NCBI GenBank assembly: GCA_021292165.1
Contig: CM037879.1
Span: 163,672,886-163,736,885, forward strand
DNA: 64,000 nt
Source of the DNA: Shinisaurus crocodilurus
Lineage: Eukaryota > Chordata > Lepidosauria > Squamata > Shinisauridae
Reading direction: 5' to 3'
Positions within the stretch are counted from its first letter, which is position 1; each line of letters starts with the position of its first letter. Of the stretch, positions 33,971 to 46,241 are shown one piece after another. The translations under genes and the position numbers were made by a program. Below the pieces are notes generated by a model, which was given only the letters and a program-made list of their open reading frames with translations, searched no databases and was not told where the DNA came from.

Positions 33971-34129
33971 CAGTTGATAATCCTAGGAGCCAGTGTCCAA
34001 TAAAATTTTCTTTTGGTGTGTGTGTGTGTGTGTGTCATACAGCCAAAACTCTTTCTGGGGTCCTAGATTAGGGTTGCTCAACAATTCCTTGGCAATATGC
34101 AGTGTTTTACACAGAGGTTTTTTTAGGCT

Positions 34130-34212
34130 GCAATCCTGTGCACACTTAATTGAGACCAAGTCCCATTGACTTTAGTGGGATTTACTTCCAAGTAAGCATG
34201 CATAAGAGTGCA
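34130..34212. repeat. Short palindromic repeat (GCAATCCTATGCA family)
   Basis: GGCTGCAATCCTGTGCACAC, AGTCCCATTGACTTTAGTGG and AAGTAAGCATGCATAAGAGT match the repeat at 11925-12016. A (GT)n run lies just before it at 34015-34036. Confidence 0.6.
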
Positions 34213-35489
34213 CTGTTTAACTGTTAATTACTTACTTACATGTAACAGCAGCACACAACAAAGTAGGCATTAGACAGGCTCCTTCCCTCTTTTCTTGGTA
34301 TCCTAGTATGGGAAGAAACGATCACTCCAGATAAAACTCTCTAGCCACCAGGGAAAACAAACCTGAAGTTGTAACTGTGTTGCCATAATTTGGACAATGC
34401 AGAACCAATGGAAAGAGCCAAGGAACCTCTGACGTAAAGGTAACGTTTGTGCTATTAGAACCTCGCATGACACATTTCTTGGATAGAACTGAGAATATAA
34501 CTTAGATATTGACTCAGCTAATTATTTTTATTGGTTCCATTGTTAAATTTAGTAACAGTAATTGCAATGACTCAATATGTTAGACATTTTAGTTAAGAGT
34601 CTTTCTTAATCAGGAAACATACTGCTATCTTGCAGAACACATTGAAAGGCAAATAGGTACATGTTTCACAAACGTCTAACTTGTTTCTTTCCTTCAAAAA
34701 ATAAAATAAAACACACACATATTAGGAGACAATCTACGAATTTGTGTTTGTGAACCCATTGTGACTACAAAAGGCCCAGTGACAGTGGCCATTCCCTTTG
34801 GAGATGCTTCTAAGAAGCAACAGTAACAGACAATTAATTGTGAACCATGGTGAGGTGGCTCTTTTTCCATAGGGTTGCTAAGTAGCCATTGATTTACTGG
34901 TCTAACCCAATAAAACTACATTCTGGCAGGATCTGAAAATCCTGGAAATCAGGCCCAGCCTGCGACATTTTTCTGCCTGAGGTGGAGCAGCAAATGGCAC
35001 CCCACTCTCCTAAGGGGAATAGCACTGAAGGGCAGTCAAGCTATTTTGGCACTGGAGGCAGAAAATCACACAAACACTTCTCCTCCCTGGCAGTAAAAAT
35101 GCAGGAATAATAAATTAAACAATGAACAACTTGCTGCCCTTTTATGACTCCCCAAATTGCCTGCCTGAGGTGGTTGCTTCACTCTACCTAGTAGTAGAGC
35201 CAGCGCAAATAATGTTGAGAACCAGCCCAACAAAAATGATTGACTTGACTAGGCTCCCTCCCGTCTCCAACCCCGACTTCAGGTTCTGGACTTGACTTGG
35301 CCCAGATCTGTGTCACACACTCACACACACTCAGGAAACTGCTCTTTGTGAAAACAGAAATTGCCAGCCGCCGTTTCAGCAGCAAATTGCTAGCTGCTGT
35401 TTCAGGCTTCGACCGGGCCAAAATGCTTCCCTCTTCATTAACAGCAGAAATGCCAGAAAAATCCACCTTCTCTTCCAAGAGTTAGGATT

Positions 35490-35730
35490 TTCCCAATAAC
35501 CCATGGTTGGCTGTTGGGTTAAAACTCTGTGTCATTTAACCCTCAACAACCCAGAGTGCTGGGTTCGTGCGTCATGACAATAACCCAGGAATGGGGCGTT
35601 CCTGGGTTGTTTCCCAAATTGGATGTAAAGCAGAAGCTCACTCCCGCTGTACCCTGGCAATTAATGGGTTGAATGACCCAGGAATTGCTGTTACATGTGA
35701 ACCGGGTCACTATGAGCAGGGGGAGAATCA
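35490..35730. mobile_element. Foldback element with GGGTT/AACCC arms
   Basis: AACCCATGGTTGGCTGTTGG, AACCCTCAACAACCCAGAGT, AATAACCCAGGAATGGGGCG and TGTGAACCGGGTCACTATG form several overlapping inverted pairs. It resembles the elements at 16840 and 19872 in composition and in the TGTGAATCGGG-like end. The boundaries are approximate. Confidence 0.4.
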
Positions 35731-36822
35731 TGTTTGCTGTCCTGAGCCCTTGGAGTGAGGCCAGGGTGCAAATCTAATTAAACAAACAAAACAAGTATAC
35801 CCAGATCATGGAGTAGTGGAAAGAGAAGGCCTATTGTGCCCTCCTGTTGGTAGGCCACACAGTGCGCCATCTTGTTTCTTCAGGGCAACATGGCAAAGTG
35901 AAGAAAGCCTGTAGCCTAAGAGAGGCCAAAGGAGGCTTTTGGGACTAAGAAGTAGATGCCCCCTGCTGATAATTGCACATACCGAGCTGCCTTATCTTGA
36001 ACTACTAGACTGTTTGTCTTCAATAGTTGTGCCTTGGCCCCTTCATCTCTGCCCAGAACTCAGCTGCCCAAATCATTCCCCACTCTCAATGCTCTGTACA
36101 CAGGACACCCTTCCTTATATTCATTGGTTTCTTGTCTGCTCCTGGATCCAGCGCAAGTGAAGCCTTACTTCAAACGATCGTTTAAAAATGTAAAATCAAA
36201 TCCAGTGGAACACCATCAGTTAAAAACAAGGACAGTCAAAATAACAGCTCTGAGTGGACAAACGGAGCAGCCCCTCCCACCCCCTCTCCCAAAGAAATTG
36301 CTTGTGGACACACCAGGTCATGACCAGGACCCTGTGTGGGTCCCTCAGTAGATAGGCTTGGGGTTACACAAGTTGTTTTGCAAGAGGAGTGCATGTTGGC
36401 CCTAGGCTCATTCATACAGACTACTTCAAATGTTGTTCCTGCTGCTACTGAGGCAGTAATAGCAGAACTACTGGCAGTGTCTTCCCTTTACTCCAGTTAC
36501 CCTGTAACCCGCACTCACTATCCCCAGGGCACACTCTGGGGATAACAATTCCTTAGATCAGGCATGCTTGTCATTACCAGGAATTTCCCCTTTTCAACTT
36601 TTTTTTTTTTTTTAAAGTTCCTTATATTTCTAGGTCACTGCACATGCTGTCTGCATTCATTAAATGCTGTAATGTGGCTTTAAGGCATTTCCAGGGGTCT
36701 GCACCAACAAAAAGCTCTCCTGATCCCAACTTCTGTTAAACCTGAGAAAGGGGCAAACTAGATGCGATGGCGGCAAACCTGCATGTCAGAATTGGGTTGG
36801 CGGCCACTAATTTCCTATAAAC

Positions 36823-36958
36823 CAGGGGTGGGCAACTTGTGACCTTCCAGATGTTTGGACCTTCAACTCCCATCATCCCTCACCATTGGCTATACTGACT
36901 TGGACTGATGGGAGTTGTAGGCCAAAACATCTGGAGGGCCACAAGTTGCCCACCCCTG
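36823..36958. mobile_element. Nonautonomous hAT-like palindromic element (136 bp)
   Basis: Perfect 19-bp ends CAGGGGTGGGCAACTTGTG and CACAAGTTGCCCACCCCTG are further extended outward by TAAAC and GTTTA. The inner arms AACTCCCATCATCCCTCACC and GACTGATGGGAGTTGTAGGC pair as well. No 8-bp duplication could be found outside the extended palindrome. Confidence 0.75.
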
Positions 36959-37129
36959 GTTTACATTGTCCTAAACCCCAGACTTAAATTTTTTTAAATT
37001 AGTTTTAAAAATGTTAATTACACCAAAACAAAACAAAACATATTAAAAAAAATAATGAAAATAAAACAAAACTTTCTTACAGTATTTAAAATGAATCACT
37101 TACAGTAAATATATATGAAATATATATCC

Positions 37130-37590
37130 ATAAGTATCGATAAGTATGTAGTAATACAAATATCCGTAAAGACAGTTATGCATAAACTTCAGAAAAAGCA
37201 GACCAAATGTATTTATCCATCTGCAGATGGCATCTAAATACCACCCACTCAAATGTTGAAAGTGTCATTAGGTCCTCAATCCATTGTGTTATATGAGGTG
37301 AGCATTTACCTTTCCAGTCTTGTAATATCAGTCTTTTAGCTGTCAAGAGGGTGCGGAAAATCCATGTGTGTTGTCCTTGTGATAAATTCCATACAGCAGG
37401 CATATAGTTTAAAAGAACGTGTGCATTGGTAAATATTAAAGAACATTCTAATACTAGAGTTATCCATACTATGACCGCTACCCAAAAAGAAGCAATCATT
37501 GGGCATTGCCAAAACATATGGGGAAACTAAGCTTTCACAGTATTACACCTCCAACAGTTAGCTGACTTAGACAAACCCTTATTAAAAAGA
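37130..37590 (-). repeat. L1-type LINE ORF2 C-terminal fragment
   Basis: The - strand encodes the end of an L1 ORF2. A CWRC...FPHMFWQCP zinc-type motif is followed by FWVAVIVWITLVL, LLNYMPAVWNLSQG and LLTAKRLILQDWK. This order is typical of L1 ORF2 C-termini. One stop separates the two cysteine pairs. The 3' UTR continues to about 36980 as A/T-rich DNA. Confidence 0.75.
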
Positions 37591-38952
37591 CGTTGTGGTC
37601 CTAAACCCCAGACTTGATTCTGACCACAGGATTTGGGTTTTCTGCAGACTCTGGCTTTGCTGAATGGAGACTATCAAACGCATTGTCCTGAGACAAACCC
37701 AAACTCTGAGACTTGGGAAGGGCAGCAAAGAAGATGCACATAGTAATAAGCCCATGCTTTTTGTGGCCACGAAATGTCTTTTCACCTTCTCTCCTGCAGA
37801 GTGACAGACCACAGGAGATGGAGGAGTCCAGCAGCTTCCCTTCTAGAGGCTCAGTTCAATTTCTGGATTGGGCTTCTACTTCTTTGCCAGATGGTTTGGC
37901 ACAGGCAGCACAGCCACTTCCTCCATGCCAGGGTGGTGGACCCCAGAAAGTTGAATCTGGCCAGCAAGACTCATGCTGCTGGGTTTTCCTTCCTTTTCCT
38001 GTGGGACTCAGAGATGGGAAGGAGTTGGACACATTCTCCCACATGTTCAAGAATTTTGAGGGACCAGTCAGGATGATCTATCAAACGGATATTAAAAATC
38101 AAGCGTCTTATGTTCATGTCCCAGAGAGGAAACTCAAAGACATCCTTGCCTGCTCTCCATTCTAACTATGATTATTATTACTGGAGCATGAAGAGGACAG
38201 GCAGAAATAAACTGTGATTTCCTGGATTACCAAAAAGAACCCGGGGGGGGGGGAGGAGGAAAGAGAATATCAGGATGAAAAAGCAAGCGAGAGGAGAAGA
38301 TTTTTCGGGCCACACTAGATTTGATAGGATGACCATTCACATTATTTACTTATATAGAAATATACAAATTCAATTTTTTTCTTTGTCACTTCAACACATA
38401 AAAGATAGCAAAAATTAGAATTCTAAAAGAGCCTATAAAAGATTCAGATACCCCAGATCTAGAGTTGATGCTGTAGAAATAGTCAACCGGCGTATGAACC
38501 TCTGATTACTGGAGCTGGAATACTTAATTAGTTGGTTAGTTTAACTGATTAAAAAAAAAAAATGTGCTGCAAATCAACTAAAAAGGTGTACGGGATAAAG
38601 CGGCCGGCTGATTTTTAAAGCGAGATGTTTAATACAAATGCAAATGTACACTGAGGATGTCAGGCGCCAATAAGCAGCGTTCTCTCCCTGCTCTCACGCA
38701 GGGGGGGAATGCCGGCCACAACGCAGGAAAGCGTGCTTCCTGCTTCAGAAATTATTGCAATGTCTCTTAAGAGGGTGTTTGCCGTCTCCAGTTTGATAGA
38801 CCAATCAACTGAAACAAATACTGTTGATTTAATAAAAACATCTTTAAACTGGTTGCAGCCCTACTGGTTTCCAAACTTCTATGGCTTTATACTTGATGCC
38901 AGGTTTCTGATTTGCTGAAAAGCACATTAAAGATAACACCCTGGTTTGCACA

Positions 38953-38955
<3 letters not shown>

Positions 38956-39013
<58 letters not shown>
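38956..39013. repeat. (CT)n(CA)n compound microsatellite
   Basis: Roughly 15 CT units run directly into roughly 14 CA units. Open frames across it on both strands are artefacts of the repeat. Confidence 0.95.
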
Positions 39014-39015
<2 letters not shown>

Positions 39016-39084
39016 TTGAAGCAATAATCAAACTGGTACAATTTTCAGCACAGTATCGACATGATACCACCATTGCAGACAAGC

Positions 39085-39585
39085 AAAAACAGTGTTACGT
39101 GGTGTGCGATCCCCACTGGTGTGTGAGGCCATTTGAAAACAGTATCATCCATACGTACTGGAAACAGGGATTTAAGATGAAACTGACTGGCAATAGATTC
39201 AGGAGAGACAAAAGGAAGTACTTCTTCACAAAATGTGCAATTGATTTACGGAATTCACGTTTGCAACGTGCAGCAACGGCCGCTGGCCTGGATTACTGTA
39301 AAAGGGGATTAGACAAATTCATGGAGGTCTGTCAACAGTGATTAGCCATGAGAAGTGAAACCTCCAGGTTTAGAATCAGTATGACTCTGAATACCAGTTG
39401 GTAGGGGGGTCAATAGCGAGGAGGAACACTTGCCTTCACACCCTGCTTGTGGAGTTCCTGGGAGCAGCACCTGGTTGGTCACTGCAAGAAGCAGGGTGTT
39501 TGTCTGGCTGTCTTGTTGTGCCTTTGACCTGATCCAGCAGAACGCCACTTATGTTCAGATATGTTGTAGCAGATGGTGCAAATTA
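39085..39585 (+). repeat. Common squamate interspersed repeat with CR1-like ORF end
   Basis: AGGAGAGACAAAAGGAAGTA plus CTTCTTCACAAA, GGATTAGACAAATTCATGGA and GACCTGATCCAGCAGAACGC match a very abundant reptile repeat. Its short frame (KYFFTK..., KRGLDKFME) resembles the end of a CR1-type ORF2. This copy is diverged and has stops. I cannot assign the family precisely. Confidence 0.55.
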
Positions 39586-40753
39586 GGTGCCTGGTGTGAG
39601 CATCGTGCCTTTTGTTTTATAAATGTTCTCACACACTGAGGCCCAATTCATACACTTCCTGTGGCAGATTCATGAGCCAAGTGTTGAGAGGGCGACCCAG
39701 AAGCTGGATTTTTGGGCCAGACATCAATTGGGGAGGCAATCCTAGGAGCATAATGCAGAGGGCACTGGACACTTCATAGCCTCACAAGGAAGAAGCTAAA
39801 TCAGCAGACATGTTCAGGTGGAAGTTTCTTACAGATTTCTGCTGGTGGTAGTGAGTATACAGGTACTTTGTGGGGGAGGGGTTTGATTGTCAATAGTGAG
39901 GGAATGGGCAGGACAAGAAGAAAATCTGACTCAGTGGACACCCAATTGTGTCCATCTGCTGAGGGAGTGGCATTCAGCAGCAGAGCGGATTCTCCCTCCC
40001 GCTGCAGCCCCTGCACACTCTAAAATCTGCTCTGGAGGATTGGGGGACCTTCTGGATCAGATTTTAGGGACATGTCGAAAACAGCGACAGGGAGGGGAAG
40101 ACAGGAAAGGCGGGCAGAATTATACTCGCATGACACTGGATGTCGCCCATTGAAATCCACTCACTTGGGAATGGGATTTCGACCTGTGAGGAACTTCCCT
40201 CACGGCATAAAGCTTGGTGGATACAGGCTGTTCTAGTAGCGCAGTGTTCACTTGGAAATGCGCTATGCACTCTAAACAGGGGACGTACTCCCAGAGACTT
40301 CAGTTTAGGATTGCAAGTTTACTGTATCAAGAGCACAGGCAGGCAGCTACCAACAGGTCGTGGCACATGAAATTCATGCCTATTAGTATTTTACTTGGAT
40401 TTTGAAATTACCATGCATAAAATATGGTCCTTTGTGGGATCATAAAAATTCATATGCCAAGGAAGAGTAAGTAAATCAGCTCACTGACAGGCCATACCAG
40501 GACAAGAGGACAATGCAACCGAGCCCATTATGTTGATCCATTTAGCAGCTGCTAAGGGAACATGATGAGGCAAAGAGTTACAGGAATACTGTGGGACACG
40601 TAAGCCCAAGTTAGAAGGCAATATACAACAGATGAGCTTAGAGAAAGGAAGGCAGCCATAATACATCTGGGGACAGCTGACAAGAACAGATGGAGTAGGA
40701 TGGTAACTCTGCATTATACAAGAAGGATGTACTCCCCCCCCCCCCAATGTATC

Positions 40754-41660
40754 ATCATCATCAGGCGATCACTCGTGACCGAGTAAGATTGTCTTCCGGG
40801 ATAAAAGGAGGAAATTCTAAAGAAGATTGTGTAGACTCTAGCGATGGGTCCGTAAGTGACTGTGGAGGCCAATTCTAGATCCACACAGCTTCCCACAGTG
40901 AGGACACAGGTTACCAGATAGAAGATGGTCCTGTAAAGGATTCATTTGACGTGCTTTTCGCTTAGCACGTTTCTCCCTTTCACCTTGCACTCGGGCTTCT
41001 TCAAAGTCCATGGAACCTTTGTGAAAGGCCAACCTCCATTTAGATCGTTCATGGGCCAGAGCTTCCCAGTTTTCGATGTTTATATTGCATTTTTTTAGAT
41101 TAGCCTTATGAACATCTTTAAACCTCTTATATTGACCACCGATATTCCGCTTTCCATCCTTGAGTTGGGAGTAAAGTAACTGCTTTGGGAGGCGGCAGTC
41201 AGGCATTCGAACAACATGACCGGTCCACTGAAGTTGGCGTTGAAGGATCATTTTTTCAATGCTAGTAGTCTTTGCTTCTTCCAGTACACTGACATTTGTT
41301 CGCCTATCTTCCCAAGTAATTTGCAGGATTTTCCGGAGGCAACGTTGATGAAACCTTTCAAGGAGGTGGAAGTGACGTTTATAGATAGTCCATGTTTCGC
41401 AGGCATACAATAAAGTTGGTAATACAATGGCTTCATAAACCAGTGTTTTGGTCTTCTTACAAATATCCCGATCCTCGAACACTCTATGTTTCATTCGAGA
41501 AAATGCGGCACTTGCGGAGCTCAGACGATGCTGGATTTCACTGTCGATGTTAGCTGTAACAGAAAGATAGCTGCCAAGATAGAGAAAATGATCGACATTT
41601 TCCAGTATTGTCCCGCCAAGCTGGATAGATGGCATCACCAAAGGGTTGGCTTGCACTTGC
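40754..41660 (-). pseudogene. LINE ORF2 C-terminal part with terminal zinc finger, 5'-truncated
   Basis: The - strand has 272 open codons. They include FLYLGSYLSV, LVYEAIVLPTLLYACETW, RQLQWTGHVVRMPD and NINIENWEALAHERSKWR, and end with a zinc-finger-like CPHCGKLCGSRIGLHSHLR. This is the thumb and C-terminal region of a non-LTR retrotransposon ORF2 found widely in animal genomes. I do not assign a clade. The catalytic reverse transcriptase core and endonuclease are missing. A (GAT)n tail on the - strand (CATCATCATCAT on +) ends the element near 40754. A near-identical 370-bp copy of its 3' end lies inside the gypsy gag at 52330-52701. Confidence 0.8.
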
Positions 41661-42089
41661 TGATGTTCTAGCTAGTTGACAATTCACAGGAAGCTGGCAA
41701 GAAGGTGCAAGCATTTTAAACTGTGGGCTCGCTTGGCTCTGCCTCCAAACTGGAAGACACTCTGAAGAAATGAGAACATGCTCTGAGAGCTGTAAATAGG
41801 ATGTCTTTGCTCCCAGAACACAGTCCTTGACAAACACACCCACACACCCACGCCGTCCCCGACAAAGACAGAAGAAGTCATTACTTTCCTTTACGGATAT
41901 GCTGGCCTATTGTGTCGCAGTGCTTTTATTTTCTCTAGCCTCCGTACAATGAACCTGGCTTCCTAAATTTGCTCTAGGAAAGGAAAAACGCAGTTAGGCA
42001 CAATAGAACCTGGGAATTTAGGAACTGTTAACACGCAGAATAGGGAACACACAACATTAGTGTCAAAGGTGCTACTATCGACACAACTG

Positions 42090-43925
42090 CTGCTGAGGGC
42101 CCTTGACACAGTCGTTCCTGAGTGCCCTCTTCAGGACTGTGGAGTTTGGATGGCCCCCTGGTTTACCAAGGAGCTTTGAATGACGAAACAGGCTAGAAGA
42201 CAGCTGGGAATGCATGTGGCATGAGACCCGTCATGAAGGTGACTGAACACAGATGAGAGTGTAGCATCACCCCAACTGCGTGGTGGTGAAGGCGGCAAAG
42301 AAGGCCCACTTTGCTGCCTCCACTGCGTCCTTGGGTAGCTGCCCAGCTGAGCTTTTCCGAGTGGTCCGGGGGCTGCTTTCAACTGCCCCTGTGAATCCAG
42401 CATGGGAACCCTTGAATACTCACTGACGAGTTTACCAAGCACTTTGAAGACAAAATTGCTCACCCCCATGCCAACTTGAACACCACTGTTGATACAGTGT
42501 CTGTTGAGTTCACTGTCTTGTCCTGTGGGATCAGTTTCAGTTTCTGGAGCCTGAGGATGTGGACGAGATGGTTGCATCTGTGCAACCCACCACATGCTCT
42601 CTTGACTCTTGCCCTTCACGGCTTCTTCAGGCTACCTGTGTGAGGGACCATCCAGATGGATCAGGGGAATGGGGAATGCATCACTGCGTGATGGCATGGA
42701 ACCCTCCCTGGACAATGCCAGCTATTGTATGGTTATAGATACCTCATTTTGGGTAAGGCACTCGAGAGAGTGGTAGCATTCCACCTGCAGGCACTCTTGG
42801 ATGAAACTGATTATCTAGATCCATTCAAGTCTGGGTTCAGGTCTGGTTTTGGGATGGAATTGGCCTTGGCCGCCCTGATGGATGCCCTTCTTCACGAGAG
42901 GGACAGGGGGAGTGCGACCCTGTTAATTCTTCTCACTCTCTCAGTGGCTCTAGATAACATTGACCACAGTATCCTCCTGGACTGCCTCCATGAATAGCGG
43001 GCACTGTTTTACAGTGGTTCGGCTCTTATGTATGGGGTTGGTTCCAGAGAATAACACTGAGTGACTGTGCCTCGGCATCCTAGCAGTTGAAGTGTAGGGT
43101 GCCACAGGACACGATTTTGTCCCCAATGTTATTTAATATCTATATGGAGCAGTTGGGAGCTGTCATTAAGAGATTTGGGGCAAGGTGTCACCAGCATGCT
43201 GATGATACCCAGCTCTATTTCTCTGTGACATCTGAATCAGGAACACATTCTGAACTGATGCTGTTATGGGTTTCATGAGGGCTAATAAACTGAAGCTGAA
43301 TGCATTTAAGACAGAGATCTTATGGGTGGGTGCTTCCCAGGTCTGGGAATGGGGCTGTTTGCCTGTTCTGGATGGGGCTGCACTCTCTCTAAAGGAGCAG
43401 GTACACAGTTTGAAGGTGCTGCAGGATCCATCTTTGTCTCTGGATGCCCAGGTGACCTCAGAGCCTGGAGCGCCCATTACCAACATGTGCCAACTACACG
43501 CATTCCAGGATATGGATAGCCTGTTCATGGTGATTCATGCACTGTGGTAACCTCATGGTTAGACTACTGTAATGCGCTCTATGGGGGGCTGCCCTTATGC
43601 CTGGCTGGGAAGCTGTCATCAGTGTGTTGTCAGGTAGTGACACTCTCCCATGTGTGACTCGAGGCGGAAACTATGGCAAGCTTCTAATGCCTCTGGAAAA
43701 CACACTTGTTCACTCAGGCGTTCCCTAAGTTGTGACTGATGATGAAGCTGGCTGCTCTGTTTTACTGCTTTTGTTGTAATGCTGTTAAAGTATTTATTCT
43801 TTAATACAGTTTTTATATTGGTTTTTATACTGTATTGTATGTGTTTTTACATACACTGCTTGGAAATCCTGGGAAATCAAGCAGCATAGGAGCAGCTGAA
43901 ATAAAATAAATATACTCTATGTTAC
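42090..43925 (+). pseudogene. L2/CR1-type LINE ORF2, decayed
   Basis: Reverse transcriptase pieces occur in order on the + strand. First come GKALERVVAFHLQALLDETD and YLDPFKSGFRSGFGMELAL. Then come SVALDNIDHSILLDCL, LSPMLFNIYMEQLG, HQHADDTQLYF (the catalytic ADD of the YADD box) and MRANKLKLNAFKTEILWVG. The ORF start (TKELxxx, RVVRGLL-like at 42150-42370) and the C-terminal and UTR regions to 43925 are present but broken by stops and frameshifts. Tail sequence GCTTGGAAATCCTGGG...AATAAAATAAATA ends it. Confidence 0.75.
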
Positions 43926-43959
43926 TATATTGTTATCTCAGATTCTACCAGGAACTTCC

Positions 43960-44033
43960 AGTGAGGAACACAGAAAGCTACCTTATATAAAACAGACCAC
44001 AGGTCCATCTAGCTCAATATTGTCTCTAAACTA
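43960..44033 (+). repeat. Fragment of a common amniote repeat
   Basis: GAACACAGAAAGCTACCTTA and CAGACCACAGGTCCATCTAG plus CTCAATATTGTCT match an abundant reptile repeat ('GGAAGCTGCCTTATACTGAG...TGGTCCATCTAGC'). It stops where hAT-like sequence begins at about 44034. Confidence 0.55.
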
Positions 44034-44560
44034 GGGGGGTGGAGAACCTTTCCAGGCCTGAGGGCCAAATTGGCTCCAGGCAAGCATGTAGGGGAGGGGG
44101 GCAGATGCCAGCAATGGCATGTGGTCTCTGATGTGATTGTCCAGGCTTCCCTCCCAGATTCACATATTCAGAGACTGGCATGTGGACTCTGATGTGATTG
44201 CCCAGGCTTCCCTCCCAGACTCACATATTCAGAGACTCCTGGAGCCCCCCCCCCGGGGGAAATTATGCTTTTCAAAAGCCTCCATTGGCACCAATGGAAG
44301 CTTTCAAAAGGCCTGATTGTGAGGGGTGATTTTTTGAGGGTTGTTAGTGTTGTGGAGGGTTAGCCCCTCCCCAGCAGCAACTTTCCTCCAAAAATCCCCT
44401 CCCCACTGTATTTGAGCTTTTAAAAAGCCTCCATCTGCACTAGGGGAGGCTCTTTAGAAGCCTAAATGCAGCATGGCTGGGATGGGGGAGATGGGAGCAG
44501 GGAAAAGAGCTCCTCTTCAATCAGCTGCTGATCAGATCTGGATTTAACCTGTTCTGGAAG
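44034..44560. mobile_element. hAT-like element with a 61-bp tandem duplication, right end unclear
   Basis: The left end TAGGGGGGTGGAGAACCTTT plus CCAGGCCTGAGGGCCAAA resembles the elements at 9321 and 14300. Inside, a 61-bp unit starting CATGTGGTCTCTGATGTGAT is repeated in tandem (44118-44178 and 44179-44239) with a few mismatches. Inverted GCCTCCATTGGCACC/ACCAATGGAAGC and CCTCCATCTGCAC blocks follow. I could not find a matching right terminus. Confidence 0.45.
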
Positions 44561-44699
44561 GGGCTGTGCTCCTCCTGATGGATCGTCCATTGCTTGGTGG
44601 CACTCTTTCGTCCTACACTATCCCCAGGTATTCAGGCAGCGGCGGCAGCAAAAAGTGCATTTGTATAATTACACTTGGTGCACCAGCTGCAACACTGAT

Positions 44700-45372
44700 C
44701 AGGTCAGTCTGATTTAGCAACAGTTATCCATGCCTTGGTTACATCATGTTTAAACTACTGTAATGAGCTCTACGTTGGGCAACGCTTGAAAAGTGACCAG
44801 AAGCTACAATTGGTACAAAATATGGCAGCTAGGCTAACAGGTGCATGGTATCGGGACCACATTACAGCTGTCTCGAAGACCTGCACTGGTTGCCAGTTGC
44901 TTTTCCGGCTCAATTTGAGGTGTTGGTTTTAACTTTGAAAGCCCTAAATGGCTTAGGGCCTGGCTATCTAAGGGACTACCTGTCTCACTACAGGCCTGTG
45001 GCTCACGCTGGCGCAGCTTGTCTGAGCGTGGAAAGCTAAGCAGGGTCAGGCCTGGTTGTTACTTGGATGGGAGACCCCTCCTCTAGTTTCCTGCATTGTG
45101 CAGGGGGTTGGGCTCGATAGCCCTGTAGGCTCCTTCCAACTCTATGATCTATGAAATCTATGAACCTTCTCCTTGGAATGTGCTCTTTCAAGAACTACAG
45201 CTGGCCCCTACTCTCTTGGCTTTTTAGAAAGGGTGTGAAGACACATCTTTTTACTTTAGCCTTTTAAGTGATGTAGCTTTAATGTTCTGAATGTTTGGCT
45301 GTTTGTAATGTTGCTTTTTTATTTCTTTAAGGTTTGACTGTTTTAAATTGCTGTGCACTGCCTTGATAATAA
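44700..45372 (+). pseudogene. L2-type LINE 3' part, interrupted by a 5S-type SINE
   Basis: The + strand encodes SCLNYCNELYVGQRLKSDQ, KLQLVQNMAARLTGAWYRD and, after a frameshift, LHWLPVAFPAQFEVLVLTLK plus ALNGLGPGYLRDYLSHY. This is the usual L2/CR1 ORF2 C-terminal module. The frame is cut by a SINE at 44998-45163. It resumes with CCTTCTCCTTGGAATGTGCT and runs into the T-rich UTR. Confidence 0.75.
44998..45163 (+). repeat. 5S rRNA-derived SINE with CR1-like tail, short form
   Basis: GTGGAAAGCTAAGCAGGGTC, AGGCCTGGTTGTTACTTGGA and TGGGAGACC match the internal promoter of 5S rRNA. CCTCCTCTAGTTTCCTGCAT and the CR1-type end follow (GGGTTGGGCTCGATAGCC, CCAACTCTATGATCTATGAA). It is collinear with the copy at 5993-6155, with only scattered differences. 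LINE sequence flanks it on both sides, so its ends are well bounded. Confidence 0.85.
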
Positions 45373-45379
45373 TGCAGTA

Positions 45380-45624
45380 CAGTAATACCTTGGATTGCAA
45401 GTAACTTGGTTTGAGAGCGTTTTGCAAGACAAGCAAATTTTTAAATATTTAATTTTTTTTTACTTGATATACAAGCGACGTCTTGCAATACAAGTACTAT
45501 AGTACAGCTTAAATTAAAAATCTCTGTACAATTTTTTGGGGGGGATTTCATTTTGTTATAAGAGTGTTTTGGATTACAAGCACGTTTCCGGAACGAATTA
45601 TGCTCTCAATCCAAGGCATGACTA
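45380..45624. mobile_element. Nonautonomous Tc1/mariner-type element (245 bp)
   Basis: The left end CAGTAATACCTTGGATTG pairs with the right end CAATCCAAGGCATGACTA. Further inverted blocks are TTTGAGAGCGTTTTGC and CGAATTATGCTCTC. TA dinucleotides flank both ends (45378-45379 and 45625-45626). The CAGTxxTACCTxGG terminus is common in Tigger/mariner relatives. There is no transposase frame. Confidence 0.75.
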
Positions 45625-46075
45625 TATATGAATGATGGTAATCATGATAATGATAACCATGACAATGACAACACTAATAATAAAGGAGAAGGAAAAGAAA
45701 CAGAAGAGATGACTGGGGGCAAAATGGGGCATGGGCTGGGGGAGACGGTGGCAGGCTGGATGGGGACCTCTCACAGAACGAGTATGGTCCGCGGTCTGGC
45801 AGTCTGCCAGCCCTGCTCTACACGGACTGGCACTGTCGCTCCAGGGTTTCCAGCAGCAGTCTTTCACAGCCATACCTGGGGGATGCCATAACCGTCCCCT
45901 TGCTAGATGATGGCATTCTTCCCAGTGGTGTACATAGAGAAAAAATATTTTAATGTACACAGAGATAAATTAGTACCATATGCAGACAAGCAATGACCTC
46001 CTGTGGGAGAGGTGGCAATCCTAATTTTGACATGACGTGAGTTTTACTGTGAATGTTATTATCCTAGGGAATGAT

Positions 46076-46240
46076 CCTCATAGAATCAGAGTTGGAAGGG
46101 ACCATAGAGGGCATCTAGTCCAACCACTGCTCAATGCAGGATGCAACATCCCTGACAGAGTCAGACTCTGCTTAAACACCTCCAACAAATGAGAGGCCAT
46201 CACCTCCTGAGGCAGTGTGTTCCACTGTTGAGCAACTGTT
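46076..46240 (-). repeat. CR1 LINE 3' end
   Basis: TCATAGAATCAGAGTTGGAA plus GGGACCATAGAGGGCATCTA and GTCCAACCACTGC are the reverse complement of the classical CR1 3' end. CTTAAACACCTCCAACAAAT, GAGAGGCCATCACCTCCTGA and GTGTGTTCCACTGTTGAGCA continue it. It is cut at 46240, where the Tc1 terminus starts. Confidence 0.85.
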
Positions 46241-46241
46241 A

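Noticed and set aside
38844..39041. Frames rich in CVCVCV and RERERE or SLSLSL and HTHTHT
   Set aside because: They are translations of the (CT)n(CA)n microsatellite at 38956-39013.
40838..41656. 272-codon frame with a zinc finger, considered as a host gene
   Set aside because: The motifs are those of a LINE ORF2 C-terminus, and a second copy sits inside a retrotransposon.
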